From: Mycolicibacterium pulveris
Lineage (GTDB): Bacteria > Actinomycetota > Actinomycetes > Mycobacteriales > Mycobacteriaceae
DNA length: 64,000 nucleotides
Assembly: GCF_010725725.1 (NCBI RefSeq)
Contig: NZ_AP022599.1
Span: forward strand, 186,001 to 250,000
Direction: 5' to 3'
A program made the position numbers and the translations under genes. This document shows, piece after piece, positions 33,689-42,296 of the stretch (position 1 is the stretch's first letter; each line of letters opens with the position of its first letter). The notes beneath the pieces were generated by a model. It was not told the DNA's origin. It saw only the letters and a program-made list of their open reading frames with translations, and made no database searches.

Positions 33689-35454
33689 CGGCGCATCCGT
33701 CCGAGGACCACACCGAAGCCATCACGCTCGGCCTGCACGACGCCTCGCCGCAACACCTGGTCGACGCCATGGCCGACGATGTCGTGGTCGAAATGGGTTG
33801 GGGACGATTGGTTTTCGGGCAAACTTTCGCCGACCCCGAAAAGCTCGCCGAGGTCTTGCGTCAGGAAGGTCCCGGCAGACGCGACATCTGCATCTACGCC
33901 CGCGAGCCGCATGTGCTCATCGCGAAGGCGCCCGCCGAGCTGTTCATCGACCCCAGCCACACCTACCGGTTGCGTTTCACCGACGTCGACCCGCCTGAAC
34001 CCGCCACCAACGGGTTCAGCCTGCGCGAGCCGGAAAGCATCGAGGACGCCGACGAGATGAACCGGGTCTACGTGCAGTGCGGCATGGTGCCCGCACGCGT
34101 CGACGTCATCTGGAACAACCACCTGCACCACCACGCGGTCGACTATCTGCTCGCCGTGCGCGACGACGACGGGTCGGTGGTCGGCACGGTCACCGGCGTC
34201 GACCACGAGCGGTTGTTCTCCGACCCGGAGAACGGCTCGAGCCTGTGGACGCTGGCCGTCGACCCGACCTCCAGCCTTCCCGGCGTCGGCGCCGCGCTGA
34301 CCGGTGCCTTGGCCAAGCTGTATCGCGACCGCGGCCGGGCCTACATGGACCTGTCGGTGGCCCACGACAACCTCGCCGCGATCTCGCTGTACGAGAAGCT
34401 GGGCTTCGAACGCGTGCCGGTCATGGCGGTCAAACGCAAGAACGCGATCAACGAACCGCTGTTCACCCATCCGCCGGAGACCGTCGACGACCTCAACCCC
34501 TACGCGCGGATCATCGCCGACGAGGCGATGCGGCGCGGTATCTGGGTGGAGGTGCTCGACGCCGAGGCCGGTGAGATGCGGCTGTCGCATGGCGGACGCA
34601 CGGTCGTCACACGAGAGTCCTTGTCGGAGTTCACTTCCGCGGTGGCGATGGCGCGATGCGACGACAAGCGGCTCACCCGCCGCATCGTGTCGGACGCCGG
34701 GATCATCGTCCCGCGGGGACGGCTGGCCACCTTCGACGAACAAGACCACGCGTTCCTCGAGGAGGTCGGCGACGTCGTGGTCAAGCCCACCCGCGGTGAG
34801 CAGGGCAAGGGCATCACCGTCGGCATCGACAGCCCTGAGGAGTTGGAAGCCGCGCTGGCGCGCGCCCGCGAACAGCATCCCGAGGTGCTGATCGAGCAGC
34901 GCGCGCCCGGCGACGATCTGCGGCTGGTGGTCATCGACGGCAAGGTGGTGGCCGCCGCGCTGCGCATGCCCGCCGAGATCCTGGGCACCGGCCACCACAC
35001 CATCCGCGAACTGATCGAGGCGCAGAGCCGCCGTCGCGCCGCCGCCACCGGCGGTGAATCCCGCATCCCGATCGACGACATCACCGAAACCACGGTGCGG
35101 GAGGCCGGGTGGTCGTTCGACGACGTTCTGCCCGAGGGATATCGGCTGCGGGTGCGCCGGACCGCCAACCTGCATCAGGGCGGCACCATCCACGACGTCA
35201 CGGCCAAGGTTCACCCGCACCTGTGCGAGGTGGCGGTCAAGGCCGCCGACGCGATCGGCATCCCGGTCACCGGGGTCGATCTGCTCGTGCCCGACGTGAC
35301 CAAACCGGATTACGTGTTCATCGAGGCCAACGAACGCCCGGGCCTGGCCAACCACGAGCCGCAGCCCACCGCAAAGGCTTTCGTCGACTTCCTGTTTCCG
35401 GGCAGCCCGGCCCTGCCGTCGGCGTGGACGCCCGAAGAGTCCCCGACGCCCTGA
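33685..35454 (+). CDS. ngg: N-acetylglutaminylglutamine synthetase (GNAT + ATP-grasp fusion)
   Basis: A 589-aa two-domain enzyme. The N-terminal ~290 residues contain a GNAT acetyltransferase (TLAVDPTSSLPGVGAALTGA, then AAISLYEKLGFERVPVMAVK). The C-terminal half is an ATP-grasp ligase (DVVVKPTRGEQGKGITVGID, LIEQRAPGDDLRLVVIDGKV, VTGVDLLVPDVTKP, FIEANERPGLANHEPQP), like cyanophycin/glutathione-type ligases. The combination is diagnostic of NAGGN synthetase, which acetylates and joins two glutamines. ATG 33685 overlaps the preceding stop (ATGA). The aminopeptidase gene often linked to this pathway in proteobacteria is not present nearby. Confidence 0.9.
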   Translation: MTAHPSEDHTEAITLGLHDASPQHLVDAMADDVVVEMGWGRLVFGQTFADPEKLAEVLRQEGPGRRDICIYAREPHVLIAKAPAELFIDPSHTYRLRFTDVDPPEPATNGFSLREPESIEDADEMNRVYVQCGMVPARVDVIWNNHLHHHAVDYLLAVRDDDGSVVGTVTGVDHERLFSDPENGSSLWTLAVDPTSSLPGVGAALTGALAKLYRDRGRAYMDLSVAHDNLAAISLYEKLGFERVPVMAVKRKNAINEPLFTHPPETVDDLNPYARIIADEAMRRGIWVEVLDAEAGEMRLSHGGRTVVTRESLSEFTSAVAMARCDDKRLTRRIVSDAGIIVPRGRLATFDEQDHAFLEEVGDVVVKPTRGEQGKGITVGIDSPEELEAALARAREQHPEVLIEQRAPGDDLRLVVIDGKVVAAALRMPAEILGTGHHTIRELIEAQSRRRAAATGGESRIPIDDITETTVREAGWSFDDVLPEGYRLRVRRTANLHQGGTIHDVTAKVHPHLCEVAVKAADAIGIPVTGVDLLVPDVTKPDYVFIEANERPGLANHEPQPTAKAFVDFLFPGSPALPSAWTPEESPTP

Positions 35455-35457
35455 GCG

Positions 35458-36021
35458 CTACCAGGTGCTGGAGCGCATCACGATCTCGGCGGCCAGCTGC
35501 GCGGTCGAGTCCTCCGCGTTGCGCCGGGCCAGCAGGTCGACCATCCGGTAGTCGCCGTACACGTAGCGCTGGCTGGCCCTGGCGACCGTGCGCGCGGCCG
35601 ACGAGCTGACCAGCGCGGTGGTGTTGAGCTCCACCGGCGGGCAGTGCGCGTCGCGCACCACCCCGGACACGTCCGCGACGCACGGGTGGCCACGGTCGAT
35701 CACCACCAGCCCGATGAACCGGTCCAGCCGGGTGGCGGCCAGCTCCCAGGCCAGCTCGGCGCCGATGCGGTCCCCCACCAACAGCGCCCACTTCACCTCT
35801 AGCGCGTCGAGGATGCCGATCACCGATTTGGCCGTCAGCCGCGGGTCGGCGCCGACGGCGATGGTCCGCAGCGACGCGGTGTGCAACCGCTGACACACCG
35901 CCCCGTACGTCGCCGGCGCGTGGTGCGCGGCGCACAACAGGAGGACGACCGAGCCCTTGTCGGGCCCGGCGACCTCAACGGGCACGCTGAACCCGTCGAC
36001 GGTGACCATGGAAGACGGCAC
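35458..36021 (-). CDS. Alpha/beta-hydrolase-like protein, short
   Basis: A 187-aa protein with the start of an alpha/beta hydrolase fold: VTVDGFSVPVEVAGPDKGSV, LLLCAAHHAPATYGAVCQRL, and LLVGDRIGAELAWELAATRL in the position of the nucleophile elbow. The elbow reads GDRIGA instead of G-x-S-x-G, so the usual catalytic serine is missing and esterase activity is doubtful. The length is also short for the fold. The start is GTG 36021 or ATG 36009. It ends four bases from the NAGGN synthetase stop, in convergent orientation. Confidence 0.65.
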   Translation of the reverse strand: MPSSMVTVDGFSVPVEVAGPDKGSVVLLLCAAHHAPATYGAVCQRLHTASLRTIAVGADPRLTAKSVIGILDALEVKWALLVGDRIGAELAWELAATRLDRFIGLVVIDRGHPCVADVSGVVRDAHCPPVELNTTALVSSSAARTVARASQRYVYGDYRMVDLLARRNAEDSTAQLAAEIVMRSSTW

Positions 36022-36083
36022 TGGGCCACGCTAGCGCGGGTGGCTCGGCGACGGGTAGGTTTTGACATCAGCGACGGCCGGGT

Positions 36084-36737
36084 TCACGCCGACTCGATGC
36101 GCTCGGCCTGTTTGGCCGTGAGATCCAGAAAAGTTTGCGGCAGCGAACCTTTGACCGCGACCGTGGGGTTCGGGGTGGGAAATGCGACCCCGAAAACCGC
36201 CATCGAGCCGACGTTCTCGAAGGAGAAGTAGGCGGTGTTGTCGGTGTCGCCCAACCGCATCGTCTGCTGATACACCAGGGCGTGCTCGCGTGGCGTCGCC
36301 AGCCGGGTGGTGGTGATCGGGATGCCAGGAGAGGACGGGTCGAAGAACGTCTCGAAGTGGGCGCAGCGGTCGGCGGTCGCGGCCAACCGATCCAAATCGA
36401 GGGGCCAGGTGAGCACCGTGATGACCATCCGGGCGCCGTCGTAGCCGACGAGGTACTCCGCGGCCGGGCCGCGCTCACCGGCGTCGGCGATCACCCGGGT
36501 GAGCCCGTCGGAGCAGCCCGCGGGTTTGGACACCATGGCGGGCGCGGTGAGACCACCCTCGGGTTCGCCGGCGCCCTCGCCGGTGCGCTCGTACTGCACG
36601 CCGGCCGGAAGGTCGCCGGCCGTCAGCACCACCTTGTTCAGCAGGGCGCCGGGCCAGGTCGCCGTGCCTGCAATCTGGTGCGTGCACCCGCACAACGTCG
36701 CGACGAGCACCGCCACCCCGGCATAGCGGCGCCTCAC
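36084..36737 (-). CDS. Putative lipoprotein (DUF5642-like)
   Basis: A 217-aa exported protein. The N-terminus [20 protein letters not shown] has a basic start, hydrophobic core and lipobox LCGC. The mature part resembles mycobacterial LpqN/DUF5642-type lipoproteins with [20 protein letters not shown], one internal disulfide candidate pair (AGCSDGLTR and DRCAHFETF), and a C-terminal [20 protein letters not shown]. Function is unknown. GTG 36737 overlaps the cobQ stop as GTGA, so it is coupled to cobQ. Confidence 0.8.
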   Translation of the reverse strand: MRRRYAGVAVLVATLCGCTHQIAGTATWPGALLNKVVLTAGDLPAGVQYERTGEGAGEPEGGLTAPAMVSKPAGCSDGLTRVIADAGERGPAAEYLVGYDGARMVITVLTWPLDLDRLAATADRCAHFETFFDPSSPGIPITTTRLATPREHALVYQQTMRLGDTDNTAYFSFENVGSMAVFGVAFPTPNPTVAVKGSLPQTFLDLTAKQAERIESA

Positions 36738-38233
36738 CGTGTCAACCCTGTGGTGATCGTCGGTCGCGGCGGCGGACCACTGTCGAGAAGGTCCAGCACC
36801 GCGTCGATGTCGAGATGGGCGGCCAGCAGGTCGGCCATCACATCGAGTTGGCCGTCGCGACGTGCGGGGACATCGACGTCGTCGGCGACCACGAAACCGG
36901 TCCGGCCCGCGGCGGTCGCCGCCTCCGAAAGCCATTCCCGCCGAACGTCGTTGTTGTCCATCAACCCGTGCCAGTGGGTGCCGAACACCGTCGCGCGGCG
37001 GACGCCGACGGCGGTGGCGCCGATTCGCCAGTCGTCGTCGCCGCAGCGGCTGAGTTGGCCGTGGTGGATCTCGTAGCCGTGCAGCGGCGACTCGTGGTGG
37101 CGCAGGGTCTTGTCGGGGGCGAACACGATATCGGCGTCGAGCAACCCCAACCCGGTGGTGGTGCCGGTCCCGGACTCCACGGAGTCGTCGATTCGGCGAC
37201 ACAGCATCTGAAAGCCCCCGCACACCCCGAGCACCGGCTTCCCGGCGTCGGCGTGCGCACGGATGCGTTCGGCCAGGCCGCGTCGGCGCAGCCAGTCCAG
37301 GTCTGTGACGGTGGCCTTGCTGCCGGGAAGCACGACGACGTCGGCGTCGGCCAGTTCGGCAGGCTCGGCGACCCAGCGGACCAGCACCCCCGGCTCGCAC
37401 GCCAGCGCCTCGACGTCGGTGGAGTTGGAGATGCGCGGCAACCGGATCGCGGCCACCCGCAGCCACTGCGAGCCGTGCGGTGTCTGCGGATCCCCGAGCA
37501 CCCGCCGCGCCAGCGCCGAGACGGAGTCCTCGGTGTCCAGCCACAGCCCGTCGGCATATGGAACAACGCCGTAGGTCGGCCGACCGGTCAACTGCTGCAA
37601 CTGATTCAGGCCCGGCGCCAGCAGCGACGGGTCGCCGCGGAACTTGTTGACCACGAACCCGGCGACGAGCCGCTGGTCGTCGGCGTCGAGCACCGCGACC
37701 GTGCCGTACAGGTGCGCCAACAGCCCGCCGCGGTCGATGTCTCCGACCACGACGACCGGCAGGTTCGCCGCCCTGGCCAGCCCCATATTTGCCAGATCCG
37801 TTGCACGCAGGTTGATTTCGGCCGGTGAGCCGGCGCCTTCGCAGAGGACGACGTCGAATTCGGCTCGCAACCGCTGCAGTTCGTCGGCCACGACGGCCGC
37901 GAGGCGTTTCCGGTGGGTGAAGTAGTCCGCGGCGCGCACGGTGTCGCTCACCTGACCGCGCACCACCAATTGTGAGGTGCGGTCGCTGCCCGGCTTGAGC
38001 AGGATCGGGTTGAACCGGGTGTGCGGGGCCAGTCCGGCGGCGCGGGCCTGCACCGCCTGGGCCCGCCCGATCTCCCCGCCGTCGACGGTGACCGCCGAGT
38101 TGTTGGACATGTTCTGCGCCTTGAACGGCGCCACCCGAATCCCCTTGCGGGCCAGCAGCCGGCACAGACCCGCCACCAGCATCGACTTGCCCGCGTCGGA
38201 CGTGGTGCCGGCCACCAGCAACGCGCCGCTCAT
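36734..38233 (-). CDS. cobQ: Cobyric acid synthase CobQ
   Basis: A 499-aa amidotransferase similar to M. tuberculosis CobQ1. The N-terminal ATPase has [20 protein letters not shown] and [20 protein letters not shown], with [16 protein letters not shown]. The glutaminase part has [14 protein letters not shown] (nucleophile Cys) and [15 protein letters not shown] (catalytic His). It amidates the b, d, e and g side chains to give adenosylcobyric acid. ATG 38233 gives the family start [10 protein letters not shown]. It is detached from the cobB/cobO cluster by about 25 kb, next to map. A family I palindrome lies just upstream. Confidence 0.95.
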   Translation of the reverse strand: MSGALLVAGTTSDAGKSMLVAGLCRLLARKGIRVAPFKAQNMSNNSAVTVDGGEIGRAQAVQARAAGLAPHTRFNPILLKPGSDRTSQLVVRGQVSDTVRAADYFTHRKRLAAVVADELQRLRAEFDVVLCEGAGSPAEINLRATDLANMGLARAANLPVVVVGDIDRGGLLAHLYGTVAVLDADDQRLVAGFVVNKFRGDPSLLAPGLNQLQQLTGRPTYGVVPYADGLWLDTEDSVSALARRVLGDPQTPHGSQWLRVAAIRLPRISNSTDVEALACEPGVLVRWVAEPAELADADVVVLPGSKATVTDLDWLRRRGLAERIRAHADAGKPVLGVCGGFQMLCRRIDDSVESGTGTTTGLGLLDADIVFAPDKTLRHHESPLHGYEIHHGQLSRCGDDDWRIGATAVGVRRATVFGTHWHGLMDNNDVRREWLSEAATAAGRTGFVVADDVDVPARRDGQLDVMADLLAAHLDIDAVLDLLDSGPPPRPTITTGLTR

Positions 38234-38252
38234 GTTCCCGGGGCGAGCCGGG

Positions 38253-38320
38253 CCCGCGCGAGCAGACGTGAAAACCCCCAAATTGAGGGGTCCGAGGGGG
38301 TTTTCGCGTCTGCTCGCGGG
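38253..38320. repeat. Palindromic repeat, family I, between map and cobQ
   Basis: One arm reads GCGAGCAGACGTGAAAACCC with CC, the other GGGGGTTTTCGCGTCTGCTC with GC, with one mismatch and a short loop (AAATTGAGGGGTCCGA). It matches the perfect hairpin at 17611-17676 in the GAGCAGACG half and the CCCCC run. It follows map on the minus strand and could terminate map transcription before cobQ. Confidence 0.8.
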
Positions 38321-38327
38321 AAGGCGG

Positions 38328-39185
38328 TCACAGCTCGGTGAGGATTTCGGCGCCGTCGTCGGTGACCACGAGGGTGTGCTCGAACTGTGCGGTCCACTTC
38401 TTGTCCTTGGTGGCGACGGTCCAGTCGTCGTCCCAGATCTCGAAATCCAGCCCGCCGAGGTTGATCATCGGCTCGATGGTGAACGTCATCCCGGGTTCCA
38501 GCACGGTCTCCACGGCCGGCTGGTCGTAGTGCAACACCACCAGCCCGTTGTGAAACGTGGTGCCGATGCCGTGACCGGTGAAGTCGCGAACCACGTTGTA
38601 GCCGAACCGGTTTGCATACGACTCGATGACCCGGCCGACGATCGACAGCTGCCGGCCCGGCTTGACCGCCTTGATGGCGCGCATCATGGCCTCGCGGGTG
38701 CGTTCGACCAGCAGCCGGTGTTCCTCGGAGACGTTGCCGGCCAGGAAGGTGGCGTTGGTGTCGCCGTGCACCCCGTGGATGTAGGCGGTGACGTCGACGT
38801 TGACGATGTCACCGTCCTCGATGACGGTGGAGTCCGGGATGCCGTGGCAGATGATCTCGTTGAGCGACGTGCAGCACGACTTCGGGTAGCCCTTGTAGCC
38901 GAGCGTCGACGGGTAGGCGCCGTGATCGACCATGTACTCGTGGGCGATGCGGTCCAGTTCGTCGGTGGTGACCCCAGGCTCGACGCCCTTGCCCGCCTCG
39001 GCGAGCGCGCCGGCCGCGATCCGGCCGGCGATGCGCATCTTCTCGATCACCTCGGGCGTCTGCACCCACGGTTCGCTGCCCTCCTGCGCCGTCGGCTTGC
39101 CCACGTACTCCGGACGGGCGATGTGCTTGGGCACCGGACGCGGTGGTGACACCACGCCGGGGCGAAGGGCGGTGCGAACAGGCAT
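38328..39185 (-). CDS. map: Methionine aminopeptidase type I
   Basis: A 285-aa enzyme (Rv2861c, MapB/MetAP1c). It has the actinobacterial N-terminal extension with proline motifs ([20 protein letters not shown]). Metal ligands appear in order: [20 protein letters not shown] (two Asp), [12 protein letters not shown] (His), [11 protein letters not shown] (Glu) and [12 protein letters not shown] (Glu). It removes the initiator methionine from new proteins. The start ATG 39185 is divergent from the SnoaL-like gene 35 bp away. Confidence 0.95.
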   Translation of the reverse strand: MPVRTALRPGVVSPPRPVPKHIARPEYVGKPTAQEGSEPWVQTPEVIEKMRIAGRIAAGALAEAGKGVEPGVTTDELDRIAHEYMVDHGAYPSTLGYKGYPKSCCTSLNEIICHGIPDSTVIEDGDIVNVDVTAYIHGVHGDTNATFLAGNVSEEHRLLVERTREAMMRAIKAVKPGRQLSIVGRVIESYANRFGYNVVRDFTGHGIGTTFHNGLVVLHYDQPAVETVLEPGMTFTIEPMINLGGLDFEIWDDDWTVATKDKKWTAQFEHTLVVTDDGAEILTEL

Positions 39186-39220
39186 GACGCCAGAATAGTC
39201 GGCCCGTCAGGCTAGATTCG

Positions 39221-39673
39221 GTGGCGATGATGTTCGACGAGGTAGACGACCAGTTCACGGCCCGGTTCGCCGAGCGCTTCGCCGAGGCCTGGCGCACGCC
39301 CGACCTGGCCAAACACGAGGCGTTGTGGAGCGACGACATCGTGTTGCGCCAGCCGATGATGGGCACCCTGCGCGGCAAGCAGGCCTGCCTGGAGTCGTTT
39401 CAGCGGCTGTTCGCGCTGGTGCCCGATCTGCACGCCGACGTGCACCGGGTCGGGCACGGCCGCCACGAGGTGTTCATCGAGTTCACCTTGAGCGGCACCT
39501 ATGGCGGCAAGCCGATCTCCTGGGACGCCGTCGACCGATTCACCTTCACCGGTGGCCTGATCGCCGAACGGGTTTCGTACTTCGACTCCGCGCCGTTGAT
39601 CGGCAAACTGGTCGGGCGCCCGGCCGGCTGGGACCGGTTGGTGCGCATCGGTTCGCAGTTGTTTCGGCGCTAA
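39221..39673 (+). CDS. SnoaL/NTF2-like protein
   Basis: A 150-aa protein of the NTF2-like superfamily. FAERFAEAWRTPDLAKHEAL and SDDIVLRQPMMGTLRGKQAC form the typical cone, with FIEFTLSGTYGGKPISWDAV and a C-terminal strand DRFTFTGGLIAERVSYFD. Members are steroid isomerases, polyketide cyclases or simply binding proteins; no catalytic assignment is possible. The start is GTG 39221 or the ATGs at 39227/39230. Its stop overlaps the end of the opposite DUF1707 gene by three bases. Confidence 0.8.
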   Translation: MAMMFDEVDDQFTARFAERFAEAWRTPDLAKHEALWSDDIVLRQPMMGTLRGKQACLESFQRLFALVPDLHADVHRVGHGRHEVFIEFTLSGTYGGKPISWDAVDRFTFTGGLIAERVSYFDSAPLIGKLVGRPAGWDRLVRIGSQLFRR

Positions 39674-40254
39674 CGGTCGAACGGGCCGAACCGCCACGGT
39701 TTGCGTGGCCCGCGAATGTCCACCGATCCGCACACCACCTTGCCGGTGAGCACGACGTGGGGCCGGCCCTCGGCGGGTGCGTCCTTGCGGTGGTCGTGGG
39801 CGCTGCCGACGACCACCTCGACGTCGTCGATCGACGCGCTGGCGCCGTCGGGCAGCCGCAGGTCCAGCCCGCCGAACTTGAGGTCGAGCTCGACGACGAT
39901 CATCGGGCCGGCGAACCGTGCCCTGGTCAGGTCCAGGTCGATGGAGCCCATCCGGCGGTGCAGCGCCAGCCGGGTGGGCACCGTCCACTCGCCTTGGCGC
40001 TTGAGCGAGCCGAGCACCCCGCGCAGCTCCACCCGGTCGGCGGCCGAGGTGACGATCGCCCCGGGTCCCGGCAGGTCGTCGACGAGCGCGTCGAGGTCGC
40101 TGTGCAGACGTGCCCGCGACACCGCCGCCGAGCGCTCCTCGAACTCGTCGATGTCGATCAGGCCCAGCGCGACGGCGTTGTGCAGCCGCCGCAGCGTGCC
40201 GTTGCGGTCCGCGTCGGACACCCGCATGAAAGCGTGGTCATCGATCCCTGTCAT
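39670..40254 (-). CDS. DUF1707 / LiaF-type C-terminal domain protein (Rv2862c-like)
   Basis: A 194-aa protein. The N-terminal SHOCT-like DUF1707 domain reads MRVSDADRNGTLRRLHNAVA, LGLIDIDEFEERSAAVSRAR. The C-terminal beta-rich domain (GVLGSLKRQGEWTVPTRLAL, GPMIVVELDLKFGGLDLRLP) is of the type seen in LiaF and other envelope-stress proteins. Two-domain proteins like this are common in mycobacteria and are thought to be membrane-linked stress sensors or regulators; the role here is unknown. It is followed by the penicillin-binding lipoprotein gene upstream on the same strand. Confidence 0.87.
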   Translation of the reverse strand: MTGIDDHAFMRVSDADRNGTLRRLHNAVALGLIDIDEFEERSAAVSRARLHSDLDALVDDLPGPGAIVTSAADRVELRGVLGSLKRQGEWTVPTRLALHRRMGSIDLDLTRARFAGPMIVVELDLKFGGLDLRLPDGASASIDDVEVVVGSAHDHRKDAPAEGRPHVVLTGKVVCGSVDIRGPRKPWRFGPFDR

Positions 40255-40273
40255 AGCCCTGTCGACAGGCTAC

Positions 40274-42079
40274 TCAGGCTTGATAGTGCGGCGGCAGTCC
40301 GTCGAGCATCCCCTTGAGCATCCGCACCGCGTACTCCGAGGATCCGCCGCCGACGATCAGCGCGGCGAATGCCAGATCGCCGCGGTAACCGGCGAACCAG
40401 GAATGCGATCCGCCGGCGAACTCGGCCTCACCGGTCTTGCCGCGCACGTCACCGGCGCCCTGCAGGCCTTCCGCGGTGCCGTTGGTCACCACCAGCCGCA
40501 TCATCGGCCGCAGACCGTCGAGGATCTTGTCGCTGATCGGCTCCAGGTCACCGTGCACGACGGTCTGGCGACCCTGGATCAGTTGCGGCACGGGGGTTTT
40601 GCCCGCCGCGACGGTGGCCGCGGCGAGCGCCATGCCGAACGGGCTGGCCAACACCTTGCCCTGGCCGAAGCCGTCCTCGGTGCGTTCGGCCAGGTTCACC
40701 GTCGGCGGCACGGAGCCGGTGACGGTGGTGAGCCCCTCGATCTCGAAGTCGGCGCCGAGGCCGTATTTGGCCGCGGCCTTCGTCAACCCGCGCGGCGGCA
40801 TGCGGCTGGCCAACTCGGCGAACGTGGTGTTGCACGAGCTTGCGAACGCACGCGACATCGGCACGGTGCCCAGATCGAAGCCGCCGTAGTTGGGGATGGT
40901 GCGATGCCCGATGTCCATGGTTCCCGGGCACGGCAGCAGCGTGTTGGGCGTGGCCATGTCACGTTCGATGGCCGCGCCCGCGGTGACCATCTTGAAGGTC
41001 GATCCGGGTGGATACAGCCCGGTGGTGGCGATCAGGCCCTCGGCGTCGGCGGCCGCGTTCTGCGCCACCGCGAGGATCTCGCCGGTGGACGGCTTGATCG
41101 CCACGATCATGGCCTGCTTGCCGGTGGTGTTGACGGACTGCTGGGCGGCGTTCTGCACCGCCCGGTCGATGCTGATCCTGATGGACGGCGCCGGCTCGCC
41201 GGGCACCTCATGGAGGACGTCGACGTCGACGCCGTTCTGGTTGACGGTCACCACGCGCCAGCCGGGCTGCCCGTCGAGTTCGTCGACCACCGCGGTCTTG
41301 ATCTGGTTGATGATGGCCGGTGCGAAGGTGTCGTCGGTGGGCAGCAACGCCGCCTGCGGGGTGATCACCACGCCGCGGTGTGCGGCGATCGCGCCCGAGA
41401 TCCGGTCGTGGTCGGCCTGGTTCAGGATGATCAGGTGCAGCGGCTTCTCCGATGAGCTGGCCAGCTCGGCGAGCCGCTGCGGGTCCATGGTGTGGTCGAA
41501 CGGGCGCAGCGCGTCGGCGACGGCGCGTGCGGTCGGCATCAACGCCTCGCCGGCCGCCTTGGCGTCCAGCGAGTAGCTGTAGCGATATCCGGGCACGAGC
41601 ACTTCGCTGCCGCCGCGCTCGATGACCTTTGCGCGTGGCGGCTGGTCGGCGCGCAGCGAGAAGGTCTGGTTCTCGCCGAGCGACGGGTGCAGCCCGGTCG
41701 CGCTCCAGCGCACCTTCCAGCGGCCTTCGTCGCGGACCATGTTGAGCCGGCCGTCATAGGTCCAGGTCCGGTCCTTGGGTAGGTGCCAGGTGTAGCGGTA
41801 GGTGATGCTGCCGGTGTCCTCGGTGTACTTGGAGCCCAAAATCTGCGCGTCCAAGTGGGTGGCCTGCAGCCCGGCCCACGCTTCGTTGAGCGCCTGGCGC
41901 GCGTCGGCGGGGCGGTCGCTGAACTCCGCGGCAGCCGCGGTGTCACCGGTGGACAGCGCGGCGAGGAACTTCTCGGCGGTCGGTTCGGGGCCGCTGGGCC
42001 TGGGGGTGCACGCGTTGAGCGCGACGACCAGCGCCGCAACCGCCAGCAGACCCGCGACTCGTGATGCTGAAGTTGCCAT
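40274..42079 (-). CDS. Penicillin-binding lipoprotein (Rv2864c-like, class B PBP with MecA-type N-terminus)
   Basis: A 601-aa exported D,D-transpeptidase. The signal peptide AGLLAVAALVVALNACTPRP contains a lipobox (LNAC). After it comes an NTF2-like MecA-N domain (about 30-150), a PBP dimer domain, and the transpeptidase domain with SxxK in YPPGSTFKMVTAGA, SxN in FASSCNTTFAELA and KTG in VRGKTGEAEF. It cross-links peptidoglycan at the outer face of the membrane and is a beta-lactam target. ATG 42079 gives MATSASRVAG; an upstream frame extension is not supported. The gene's upstream region carries short direct repeats. Confidence 0.93.
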   Translation of the reverse strand: MATSASRVAGLLAVAALVVALNACTPRPSGPEPTAEKFLAALSTGDTAAAAEFSDRPADARQALNEAWAGLQATHLDAQILGSKYTEDTGSITYRYTWHLPKDRTWTYDGRLNMVRDEGRWKVRWSATGLHPSLGENQTFSLRADQPPRAKVIERGGSEVLVPGYRYSYSLDAKAAGEALMPTARAVADALRPFDHTMDPQRLAELASSSEKPLHLIILNQADHDRISGAIAAHRGVVITPQAALLPTDDTFAPAIINQIKTAVVDELDGQPGWRVVTVNQNGVDVDVLHEVPGEPAPSIRISIDRAVQNAAQQSVNTTGKQAMIVAIKPSTGEILAVAQNAAADAEGLIATTGLYPPGSTFKMVTAGAAIERDMATPNTLLPCPGTMDIGHRTIPNYGGFDLGTVPMSRAFASSCNTTFAELASRMPPRGLTKAAAKYGLGADFEIEGLTTVTGSVPPTVNLAERTEDGFGQGKVLASPFGMALAAATVAAGKTPVPQLIQGRQTVVHGDLEPISDKILDGLRPMMRLVVTNGTAEGLQGAGDVRGKTGEAEFAGGSHSWFAGYRGDLAFAALIVGGGSSEYAVRMLKGMLDGLPPHYQA

Positions 42080-42148
42080 TGGGGCAGATGTTACGAAGTT
42101 GAGACTCAAAACTCCGGTAGGCGCGCAGGCTCTTTCCCGCCGTAACTC

Positions 42149-42219
42149 CGCAGAGCTCGCGAGATCTACCCCAGGGTCGTGATTTTTCTGCGGGCACAAC
42201 CCTCACGCAGAACTCGCGA
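42149..42219. repeat. Direct repeat CGCAGARCTCGCGA, two copies
   Basis: CGCAGAGCTCGCGA (42149-42162) and CGCAGAACTCGCGA (42206-42219) are 57 bases apart in the 217-bp gap upstream of the penicillin-binding lipoprotein gene. The gap otherwise holds GC-rich imperfect palindromes near 42230-42296. No gene was seen. Confidence 0.5.
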
Positions 42220-42296
42220 ACGAAGAGGCGCCACAGCGTCGGTCTCGGCGACCGACGCGGGCCAACCAGGCCGCGCAGGCGCCAGGACGACGCGCG

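Noticed and set aside
33493..35355. 620-codon minus-strand frame over the NAGGN genes
   Set aside because: Opposite to two strongly supported enzymes; composition is typical of an antisense frame.
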